DNA from: Bryobacterales bacterium
GTDB lineage: Bacteria; Acidobacteriota; Terriglobia; Bryobacterales; Bryobacteraceae
DNA: 6,174 nucleotides
Assembly (NCBI GenBank): GCA_025456495.1
Contig: JALOKO010000247.1
Coordinates: 1-6,174, forward strand
Direction: 5' to 3'
In this document: positions 1 through 5,057 of the stretch, piece by piece
Layout: each line of letters opens with the position of its first letter
Numbering within the stretch: the first letter of the stretch is position 1
The notes under the pieces: generated by a model
Told to the model about the DNA's origin: nothing
Database searches by the model: none
Seen by the model: the letters and a program-made list of their open reading frames with translations, nothing else
Program-made: the position numbers and the translations under genes

Positions 1-265
1 TGGTTTGCATCAAGCCCATGATGGGCAGCCACCCTTCCACTCCCGCTGGACGGCTGGCGCGGAAGGGAAGGGAGAGACCTTCAAACTGCCGCACGAACAG
101 ATAGAACTCCACGCCAATCCAGAGGTTCAGCAGCGCGAAGGCAATCTGGATGCCACGGCGATAGCGTTGGCTGCGCTGCGGATCCACACGCTTGAGAAAG
201 GCTTTCTTTGGCGGATGCGCGCTTGGGTTGGGGCGCTGCTGGTTCATCACGGGTGCGGCTGCCAT
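1..265 (-). CDS. Membrane-anchored 4Fe-4S binding protein (NapH/CcoG/NosR-like), N-terminal part
   Basis: Reading leftwards from ATG at 265-263, an open frame of 88 codons runs off the window edge. Residues 1-39 are a basic, proline-rich cytoplasmic tail. Residues about 40-58 (IQIAFALLNLWIGVEFYLF) form a membrane segment. Then comes RQFEG and the segment SRPAGVEGWLPIMGLM, which I recognise as typical of polytopic 4Fe-4S proteins related to NapH, NosR and CcoG. The cluster-binding cysteines expected in this family would lie beyond the edge, so they are not seen. Such proteins pass electrons through the inner membrane. The start overlaps the stop of the upstream radical SAM gene (TGATG, one shared base), and GGAAGGAG lies 10 nt upstream of the ATG inside that gene, so the two are almost surely co-translated. 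Family call is by pattern memory; exact function unknown. Confidence 0.72.
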   Translation of the reverse strand, partial: MAAAPVMNQQRPNPSAHPPKKAFLKRVDPQRSQRYRRGIQIAFALLNLWIGVEFYLFVRQFEGLSLPFRASRPAGVEGWLPIMGLMQT

Positions 266-1392
266 CAGACGTAAGCTCCTTCCGGTTGCGGCTGCGGTGA
301 GGCGCCATGCGCGCTTCCTGGTTGCTGCGCGGCTGAGGGCTGATAGCTGCAGCGTGGTTCCTCTGCCATGTAGTCACCCGAAACGGCCAGGGCGCGGGCG
401 CGCGAGCCGCCACATAGGTGCCTGTAGTTGCAGTCCCCGCACTTGCCGCCCAGGGCGTCGCTATCCCGCAGTACCTGGAACAACGGCGTGTTGCGGTAGG
501 CGTCCGCCAGCGACATCGTGCGCAGGTTCCCCGCGCTCACGGGCAGAAAGCCACTAGGGAAGATGTCGCCCGCGTGCGAAACAAACAGCAGCCCCTTGCC
601 ATCACGGATGCCCGCCTGCCGCAGCACGGCCGGACTGTCATCCATCATGCGCCGGGTTGCGCTGCTGGTGAGCCCCTCCGCTCGTTTGCGTTGCGAAACG
701 TAGCGCCGGTAGTGCGGCGCTTCCGTGGTCTTGATGTCGAAGGGCGCCCGCGTTCCTAACTCGTACAGGAAAGCGAAGACCTGTTCGTACTCCTCCGCAG
801 TCAGGTCATCGCTCTCCACCGCGCGTCCGGTGGTCACCAGAAAGAACACGCTCCACATCCGGGCGCCTGCTTGTTCCACCAGTTCGGCAATCCGGGGAAG
901 TTGATGCAGGTTGCCGCGGGTCACCGTGGTGTTCACCTGCGTCTCCAACTGTGCGGCGCGCGCGGCGGCGAAGCCTCGCATGGTGAGCGCGTAGGATCCC
1001 TCCACTCCACGGAAGCGGTCGTGCGTCCCGGCATCTGCTCCGTCCACGCTCAGGGCGATACGGCACACCCCCGCGGTCTTGAATCCCGCAATTGCCTGCG
1101 GAGTCAACAACGGCGTCGCACTGGGGGTAACCGTGGTTCGTAACCCGATGGAGGTGCTGTAGCGCAGCAGCGGAAGCAGGTCAGGCCGCTTCAATGGGTC
1201 GCCTCCAGTGAAAACCATCAGCGGGTGGCCGAAGCCCTTCACCTGGTCCAGCAGGCGAAAGCCTTCCTCTGTGGTCAGTTCCGCTGGATGGCGGCTAGGC
1301 TGGGCGGTCGCGCGACAATGGCGGCAAGCCAGATCGCAGGCCTGGGTCACTTCCCATATCACCAGAAAGGGCGAATCCGAATAGTCCTTCAC
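265..1392 (-). CDS. Radical SAM/SPASM-like protein (NirJ/AhbD-like, probably TIGR04053 type)
   Basis: 375 aa, starting with GTG. The radical SAM cluster motif CX3CX2C is C19, C23, C26 in the context WEVTQACDLACRHC. The SAM-binding GGDP follows at 63-66, and LSVDG at 114-118 fits the later strands of the TIM-barrel core. The C-terminus has C318-X2-C321-X5-C327 and C348 with CGGSRARA and GDYMAEEPRC, which should bind a second, auxiliary Fe-S cluster. This layout resembles NirJ (heme d1) and AhbD (heme b) type enzymes, and most closely, from memory, the TIGR04053 radical SAM/SPASM family of unknown substrate. It lies 97 nt after the Crp/Fnr gene on the same strand and is coupled to the membrane 4Fe-4S protein downstream. 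No good Shine-Dalgarno precedes the GTG. No ATG lies in frame upstream before a stop codon overlapping the operator, so GTG 1392 is the best start. Substrate not determinable. Confidence 0.88.
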   Translation of the reverse strand: MKDYSDSPFLVIWEVTQACDLACRHCRATAQPSRHPAELTTEEGFRLLDQVKGFGHPLMVFTGGDPLKRPDLLPLLRYSTSIGLRTTVTPSATPLLTPQAIAGFKTAGVCRIALSVDGADAGTHDRFRGVEGSYALTMRGFAAARAAQLETQVNTTVTRGNLHQLPRIAELVEQAGARMWSVFFLVTTGRAVESDDLTAEEYEQVFAFLYELGTRAPFDIKTTEAPHYRRYVSQRKRAEGLTSSATRRMMDDSPAVLRQAGIRDGKGLLFVSHAGDIFPSGFLPVSAGNLRTMSLADAYRNTPLFQVLRDSDALGGKCGDCNYRHLCGGSRARALAVSGDYMAEEPRCSYQPSAAQQPGSAHGASPQPQPEGAYV

Positions 1393-1398
1393 GCCCCA

Positions 1399-1404
1399 AT
1401 CATG
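1399..1404 (-). promoter_or_regulatory. Possible -10 box of the radical SAM gene
   Basis: On the minus strand CATGAT matches four of six bases of TATAAT. It ends 7 nt before the GTG start, so transcription would begin at or within a base of the start codon. The operator centre at 1434.5 would then be about 41.5-42.5 bp upstream of the transcript start, the usual place for a class II CRP/FNR activator site. No -35 box was identified, as is common for such promoters. This is a weak motif whose support is its spacing. Confidence 0.35.
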
Positions 1405-1424
1405 CCAGTGCTTGCAAGGTTCGC

Positions 1425-1444
1425 TCAGTGACTTCCGTCACTGA
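1425..1444. promoter_or_regulatory. CRP/FNR-superfamily operator, perfect inverted repeat
   Basis: Eight-base arms TCAGTGAC and GTCACTGA flank TTCC, giving a perfect palindrome apart from the central four bases. The inner half-sites have the spacing GTGA-N6-TCAC, identical to the classic CRP site. It lies 33 bp upstream of the radical SAM start and about 45 bp after the end of the Crp/Fnr gene. It has no T-run after it on either strand, so a terminator role is less likely. That the neighbouring regulator binds it is inferred from proximity and from its R197-E198-x3-R202 recognition helix. Confidence 0.68.
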
Positions 1445-1464
1445 CCCCAACAAAATCAAGCTCT

Positions 1465-1479
1465 ACGCTAAAGGAGCGT
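1465..1479 (-). terminator. Weak hairpin after the Crp/Fnr gene
   Basis: ACGCT and AGCGT form five-base arms around a five-base loop, beginning 11 nt past the regulator's stop codon. On the minus strand it is followed by the T-rich stretch TTGATTTTGTTG some 6 nt later, not by a direct U-run. It could be an inefficient terminator that lets some transcript reach the radical SAM gene. The TTGAT within the T-rich stretch is also an FNR-type half-site, with no second half. Confidence 0.25.
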
Positions 1480-1489
1480 GCTGTCCGTT

Positions 1490-2200
1490 TTACAATTCGC
1501 TTTCGGCCTCAGAGCGCAAGCCCGCCGCATCCAGCACCCGTACCCTCCGTCGCTCAATCACGATAAGCCCTTCGGCTTGGAAACGGCTGAGGTTCCGCGA
1601 CACCACCTCGCGCACCGTGCCAATGCGCATCGCCAGCTCTTCGTGGCTGAGGGGCAGGGCGAACTCCTCCCCATGCTCCGCTTGCCAGTCCATCAGTTGG
1701 CGGGCCACCCGCTGCCGCACGCTCCCAAAGGTAACCGCTTGCAGCAGCATCACCAATTGGCGCAGGCGCTGTCCGGTGACACGCAGCATCTTCAGGGCGA
1801 TTTCCGGGTGTTCGCGGCATGCCCGGTGCAGGCTGGCCTTCGGGATGATGTAGGCCACCGTGTCCCGTACAGCGGCCACGCTGGCCGGGTAGGGTCCGCC
1901 ATCGAAGACGGGAACCTCCGCTACCGTGGCCGGCGCCGCTTCCAAGGCCAACATAATTTCTCTGCCGGACGAGGTGGTCTTGACGATCTTCACCACCCCG
2001 GCCCCAATCAGGTAAAGCCCTTCGCAGGTCATCCCTTCGGTGAACAGGATCGCGCCTGCTTCGTAGCGTCGTTCCACCGCCAGCGTGGCCAAGGTGGCGC
2101 GCTCTTCGGGGTCCAGCCCCGCAAACATCGGAATTTGGGCGAGGGTCTCGTTCGCGGTAAGGGGAACGCCTCCATTCGAGTGCAAGGGAGATTGCGGCAT
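1490..2200 (-). CDS. Crp/Fnr-family transcriptional regulator
   Basis: 236 aa from ATG at 2200-2198, a usual length for the family. Residues about 22-120 form the cyclic-nucleotide-binding-like beta-roll (IPMFAGL, GAILFTEG, LYLIGAGVVKI). A dimerisation helix follows at about 132-155, then a winged helix-turn-helix at about 184-225. The recognition helix reads VREVVSRNLSRF: R197, E198 and R202 match CRP R180, E181 and R185, and E198-x2-S201-R202 also matches the FNR pattern. Only two cysteines occur (C59, C128), and there is no N-terminal cysteine cluster as in FNR, so direct Fe-S oxygen sensing of the FNR kind is unlikely. The cAMP pocket is not clearly conserved, and the ligand is unknown. 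An open frame continues 58 codons upstream, but it is antisense to the ferredoxin, and the family alignment supports the shorter start. A TTG at residue 6 is an alternative. No clear Shine-Dalgarno. Confidence 0.9.
   Translation of the reverse strand: MPQSPLHSNGGVPLTANETLAQIPMFAGLDPEERATLATLAVERRYEAGAILFTEGMTCEGLYLIGAGVVKIVKTTSSGREIMLALEAAPATVAEVPVFDGGPYPASVAAVRDTVAYIIPKASLHRACREHPEIALKMLRVTGQRLRQLVMLLQAVTFGSVRQRVARQLMDWQAEHGEEFALPLSHEELAMRIGTVREVVSRNLSRFQAEGLIVIERRRVRVLDAAGLRSEAESEL
2184..2190 (+). promoter_or_regulatory. Ribosome binding site of the ferredoxin gene
   Basis: AAGGGAG lies 8 nt before ATG 2199 and fixes this start against the longer open frame beginning at 2085. It lies inside the first codons of the divergent Crp/Fnr gene, on the opposite strand. 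No convincing -10/-35 pair was seen upstream, so the promoter must sit within the regulator's coding sequence. Confidence 0.7.
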
Positions 2201-2450
2201 GGCATGTAGAATCGAACCCCACTGTAGCGCATGCAACGTCTGCATCGCCATCTGCCCCGTGGGAGCAATCCGCGAACTCGCTTCCGGCGTCACCATCCAT
2301 CCCTTGCTTTGCACCGAGTGCCTTGGCTTCGCCGACGCCCCGGTCTGCATCCCGGTCTGCCCTTGCGATGCCATCTCATGGGGCTTGCCGCAACCATCCG
2401 TTTATCAACTGGAGCAAGCCTCCAGCCTTCTCACCAGGAGTCCCCAATGA
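2199..2450 (+). CDS. YfhL/FdxN-like 2[4Fe-4S] ferredoxin
   Basis: 83 aa. Two cluster motifs are visible: C9-X2-C12-X2-C15-X3-C19-P, and C38-X2-C41-X8-C50-X3-C54-P. The eight-residue insertion between the second and third cysteine of the second motif (TECLGFADAPVC) is the mark of the YfhL/Azotobacter FdxN type of ferredoxin. C3 and C56 are extra. By family knowledge it carries electrons at low potential in the cytoplasm. Its partner is unknown, but the radical SAM enzyme encoded on the other side of the regulator needs such a donor, and this pairing is inference. The start is set by AAGGGAG 8 nt upstream and by the short N-terminus usual for the family. Its ATG shares bases with the ATG of the divergent regulator. 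The stop overlaps the start of the cupin gene (ATGA). Confidence 0.9.
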   Translation: MACRIEPHCSACNVCIAICPVGAIRELASGVTIHPLLCTECLGFADAPVCIPVCPCDAISWGLPQPSVYQLEQASSLLTRSPQ

Positions 2451-2767
2451 CCCAGGATTTCGTCTATCACGAAGACATTCGCAAGCACAGTGACATCCCG
2501 CCCAACGGCATCCTTAGCGCGACGCTGCAGACGGATGCTCGCAGCAAAGTGGTCCAGTTCGTCTTCGCGCCCGGGCAGGAGCTCAGCGCCCATACCGCGC
2601 CATGTCCGGCCCTGCTCTACTTTGCCAGCGGCCAGGCCAAGGTCACTCTGGGCGAGGAAACCCGCGAAGCCAGCGAGGGAACCTTCATCCACATGGCGGC
2701 CAAGCTGCCGCATGCCATTCACGCCACCACGGAAGTGGTGATGCTGCTGGTGATGCTGAAGGGCTAG
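2447..2767 (+). CDS. Small single-domain cupin protein
   Basis: 106 aa. One cupin barrel fills the protein: motif 1 around PGQELSAHTAP (43-52) with ASGQAKVTLGE (60-70), and motif 2 around EGTFIHMAAKLPHAIHA (77-93). H49 and H89 are in the metal-ligand positions, but the second histidine of the HxH pair is A51 and the usual glutamate is absent, so the classic 2-3 His plus Glu metal site is incomplete. This HTAP variant is, from memory, common in small bacterial cupins of unknown function. The start overlaps the ferredoxin stop by 4 nt (ATGA) and has AGGAG 6 nt upstream, so the two are co-translated. A role in binding a small ligand or sensing beside the Fe-S proteins is possible but not shown. 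Confidence 0.85.
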   Translation: MTQDFVYHEDIRKHSDIPPNGILSATLQTDARSKVVQFVFAPGQELSAHTAPCPALLYFASGQAKVTLGEETREASEGTFIHMAAKLPHAIHATTEVVMLLVMLKG

Positions 2768-2779
2768 CCCGGGAGGCTA
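2765..2779. terminator. Short hairpin between convergent genes
   Basis: TAGCC and GGCTA are five-base arms around CGGGA. Each outer end is the TAG stop codon of one of the two convergent genes (cupin on plus, Uma2 on minus), so the stem spans the whole 9-bp gap. The left arm also overlaps the ten-base palindrome GGGCTAGCCC. No T-run follows on either strand, so bidirectional termination here is only a possibility. Confidence 0.25.
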
Positions 2780-3323
2780 TTGCAGCACTTCATCCCAGGC
2801 TGCATTCAGGTTTAGCGTCAGCCCGCCCAAACGGGGAATCTCGGCCATGGCCGGGACCGGGTGGCGGTGTTCGCCATCGGGCGGGAACAGCGCCGCGTGG
2901 CCTTTCTCGCTGTCCACCCGCAGGGCAGCGCGCGCGCCTTCGCGCATCCAGCGGTGGCACTTCTTGCGCAACGCGCCCAGGGTGTCGCCGGGGCTCATCA
3001 CTTCAGTCACGAAGTCAGGGCAGACCGGGGGGAAAGCCGCGTAGGTCTTCGTCATCCAACGCCGCCAGTTGCCGCGGGCTGAGCCACGCTACATCTGGCG
3101 AGAGGATTGAGCCATCGGCAAGCCGGAACCCCACGTCCGATGGGTAGGTCTTGCCCATCCGTTGCTGGCGTGCCCAGCGCAACACCTGGGCGTAGAGGAC
3201 GCCGGAAGCTATCCCTGAGCTCGATCCCGTTGGCGACATCACCATCATCCTTTCGCGCCCGTACCACTCCACCTGGAAGACCTGGTTGCGCGCGGAGAAC
3301 TGCATCCGTTCCCTGTCGCTCAC
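2777..3323 (-). pseudogene. Uma2-family (PD-(D/E)XK) endonuclease-like gene with a single frameshift
   Basis: Two frames together make one Uma2 protein of about 181 aa, the normal size. The N-terminal half (GTG 3323, or ATG 3305 with AGGGA just upstream) runs through EWYGRERMMVMSPTGS and GFRLADGSILSPDVAWL to DEDLRGFPP, then hits a TGA at 3015. The C-terminal half continues in the next frame with PVCPDFVTEVMSPGDTL, LRKKCHRWMREGAR and LNLNAAWDEVLQ. Removing one C from a run of six (plus-strand G, 3027-3032) joins them as GFPPVCPDF, as in intact relatives. The presumed catalytic residues are all present across the two halves: D in SPDVAW, E in VTEVMS and K in RKKCHRW. Nuclease activity is known only from the fold family. 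The lesion may be real decay, slippage or a sequencing error. Confidence 0.82.
3027..3032. repeat. Homopolymer of six G at the Uma2 frameshift
   Basis: On the coding (minus) strand this is TTT followed by six C and GG. The reading frame breaks here: five C would restore it. A run of this length is a plausible site of polymerase slippage or of a base-calling error. Confidence 0.85.
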
Positions 3324-3408
3324 GGGGCCGCGTCATTGGATGCGGGCGGTCCCCATCTTCCCCGGTCTGGCAGTACGAGTTGCAGGATGGCCTCAGGTTT
3401 CATTCTCC

Positions 3409-3484
3409 CGCATCGCCTTGGCGCCACCGCATTGCCTTGGCGCCACCGCATCGCCTTGGCGCCACCGCATTGCCTTGGCGCCGT
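3409..3484. repeat. Four 19-bp tandem repeats (CGCATYGCCTTGGCGCCAC)
   Basis: Copies at 3409-3427, 3428-3446, 3447-3465 and 3466-3484. The sixth base alternates C, T, C, T, and only the last two bases of copy 4 differ otherwise (GT for AC). The alternation implies that a 38-bp dimer was duplicated. Copies 1-3 contain the palindrome TGGCGCCA. The period is not a multiple of three, and no gene is supported here. The rest of the 3324-3567 intergenic stretch shows a small 6-bp inverted repeat (TGCTGC/GCAGCA, 3517-3533) and the gatB -10 box; I see no other gene in it. Confidence 0.93.
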
Positions 3485-3554
3485 TACACCGGTCATCCCA
3501 ATAGCTGCGCCCGGCATGCTGCGCCATGCAGCAGGACCCCGCGCGCTGCTCCCC

Positions 3555-3560
3555 TATAAT
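3555..3560 (+). promoter_or_regulatory. Probable -10 box of the gatB operon
   Basis: An exact TATAAT in a GC-rich region, 7 nt before ATG 3568. With the usual spacing, transcription would start at 3567-3568, at the start codon itself. No good -35 hexamer lies 16-18 bp upstream (GCAGGA/CAGGAC) and there is no TGn extension, so strength depends on the -10 alone or on an activator. The tandem repeats end about 70 bp upstream. Confidence 0.5.
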
Positions 3561-3567
3561 GGAGAGC

Positions 3568-5049
3568 ATGTCCACCGTCATGGCGCCGCTGGCGACCGCT
3601 GAACAGCTTGCGAAGTACGAGGCCGTCATTGGCCTGGAAGTCCACGTCCAACTGGGCACCAACTCAAAGATCTTTTCCACCGCGCCAAACGCCTTCGGCG
3701 AGGCCCCCAACACCTTGGTGACGCCACTCTGTCTGGGCATGCCGGGCACCCTTCCGGTTCTGAACAAGGGCGTGGTGGAATATGCCGTGCGCGTGGGACT
3801 GGCGCTGAATTGCGACATCCGTCCGGTGTCCATTTTCGCCCGTAAAAACTACTTTTATCCGGATCTTCCGAAGGGCTATCAGATTTCGCAGTACGACCAG
3901 CCCACCTGCGAACACGGTTGGATTGACGTTCCCCTCGATGGCGCGAAGAAGCGCATTGGCATCACCCGCGCGCACCTTGAGGAAGACGCCGGCAAGAGCA
4001 TCCACGACGGCTTCAAGGATTCCTCAAAGTACAGCTACGTGGACCTCAATCGGTGCGGCGCGCCGCTGGTGGAGATCGTCAGCGAGCCAGACATCCGCAC
4101 CTCCGACGAAGCCTACGCCTACCTCACGGAATTGAAGCTGGCGCTGCAGTTCGCGGGCGTCTCCAGTTGCGACATGGAGAAGGGACAACTGCGTTGCGAC
4201 GCCAACGTCAGCGTGCGTCCCGTGGGCCAGCAGAAGTTTGGCACCAAGGCCGAGATCAAGAATCTGAACTCCTTCCGCTTCGTCAAACTGGCCCTGGAGT
4301 ACGAAATCTCCCGGCAGGTTGGCTTGATTGAAGCCGGCGGCGCCGTGGCCCAGGAAACCCGCCTCTACAATGCCACCACCGGGGAAACCGTCAGCATGCG
4401 CAGTAAGGAGCATGCTCACGATTACCGCTACTTTCCGGAACCGGACCTCCTGCCGCTGAAGATCAGTCAGACTTGGCTGGACGAGATCAAGGCCTCCATG
4501 CCGGAACTCCCCTCCGCCAAGCGCCAGCGCTTCGTGGAAAGCTACGGCCTGCGCGACTACGACGCGCAAGTGCTCACCCTCACCAAGGAACTCAGCGACT
4601 ATTTCGAGGCCGCTGCGCGCGCGTCGTCCAACCCGAAGACCGCCGCCAACTGGGTGACAGGCGAACTGCAGGGCGCCCTGAACGCCGCCGGCAAGGACAT
4701 CGCCGATAGCCCAGTGAGCGCAGCGCAACTTGGTGAGTTGGTCTCTCTCATTGAAAAGGGCGAGCTCTCCGGCAAGCTTGCCAAAGAGATCTTCGCCAGG
4801 ATGATGGAGACCGGCGATGCCGCCCCCGTCATCATGGAACGCGAGGGCCTCAAGCAGATTTCAGACACCAGTGAACTGGAGCGCATTCTGGACGAAGTCA
4901 TCGCCGGCAACTCGGCTCAAGTGCAACAGTACAAGGGCGGCAAGACGGCGGTGATCGGCTTCCTGGTGGGTCAGGCGATGAAGGCCTCCCGCGGCCAGGC
5001 GAACCCGCAGATGGTGAACGAACTGCTTCGCGGCAAGCTCGACGGCTAA
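3568..5049 (+). CDS. gatB: Asp-tRNA(Asn)/Glu-tRNA(Gln) amidotransferase subunit B
   Basis: 493 aa from ATG 3568. With GatA and GatC it converts Glu-tRNA(Gln) and/or Asp-tRNA(Asn) to the amidated forms in the cytoplasm. GatB holds the kinase-like site that activates the misacylated tRNA and recruits it. Landmarks in order: YEAVIGLEVHVQL (17-29) with the conserved Glu-x-His; PLCLGMPGTLPVLN; NYFYPDLPKGYQISQYDQP; HLEEDAGKS; DLNRCGAPLVEIVSEPD; KAEIKNLNSF; HDYRYFPEPDL; and the C-terminal helical and YqeY-like tail ending NELLRGKL. The cysteines of the zinc site found in some GatBs are mostly missing (STAPNAFG in place of a Cys-containing segment). Other in-frame ATGs are at 3526, 3559 and 3580. GGAGAG (3561-3566) is too near 3568 and rather far from 3580 to serve as Shine-Dalgarno, and the TATAAT favours 3568. 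Neither gatA nor gatC is in the window. Confidence 0.97.
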   Translation: MSTVMAPLATAEQLAKYEAVIGLEVHVQLGTNSKIFSTAPNAFGEAPNTLVTPLCLGMPGTLPVLNKGVVEYAVRVGLALNCDIRPVSIFARKNYFYPDLPKGYQISQYDQPTCEHGWIDVPLDGAKKRIGITRAHLEEDAGKSIHDGFKDSSKYSYVDLNRCGAPLVEIVSEPDIRTSDEAYAYLTELKLALQFAGVSSCDMEKGQLRCDANVSVRPVGQQKFGTKAEIKNLNSFRFVKLALEYEISRQVGLIEAGGAVAQETRLYNATTGETVSMRSKEHAHDYRYFPEPDLLPLKISQTWLDEIKASMPELPSAKRQRFVESYGLRDYDAQVLTLTKELSDYFEAAARASSNPKTAANWVTGELQGALNAAGKDIADSPVSAAQLGELVSLIEKGELSGKLAKEIFARMMETGDAAPVIMEREGLKQISDTSELERILDEVIAGNSAQVQQYKGGKTAVIGFLVGQAMKASRGQANPQMVNELLRGKLDG

Positions 5050-5057
5050 CGCACCCC

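Noticed and set aside
1453..1462. Full FNR box (TTGAT-N4-ATCAA) upstream of the radical SAM gene
   Set aside because: Only one half-site (TTGAT on the minus strand) is present; the second half does not match.
2085..2198. 38-codon N-terminal extension of the ferredoxin frame
   Set aside because: The extension is antisense to the Crp/Fnr N-terminus, unlike any ferredoxin, and a good Shine-Dalgarno precedes ATG 2199.
1554..2300. 248-aa minus-strand open frame and several long plus-strand frames (such as 1478-2209) over the Crp/Fnr gene
   Set aside because: They show no domain pattern and have compositions rich in R, G, H and P typical of shifted frames in GC-rich DNA. The Crp/Fnr frame explains the region fully.
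2201..2374. 58-codon N-terminal extension of the Crp/Fnr frame
   Set aside because: It would overlap the ferredoxin cysteine motifs on the other strand and adds sequence not seen in the family. The 236-aa form is of normal length.
3409..3484. CRISPR array
   Set aside because: The 19-bp units are directly abutting with no spacers and no cas genes nearby; it is a plain tandem repeat.
3517..3533. TGCTGC/GCAGCA hairpin as a terminator of the intergenic region
   Set aside because: Six-base stem with no T-run, overlapping the region where the gatB -35 would be; probably chance.
4024..4728. 234-aa minus-strand open frame inside gatB
   Set aside because: Antisense shadow of a highly conserved gene; no recognisable motif and no start signal.
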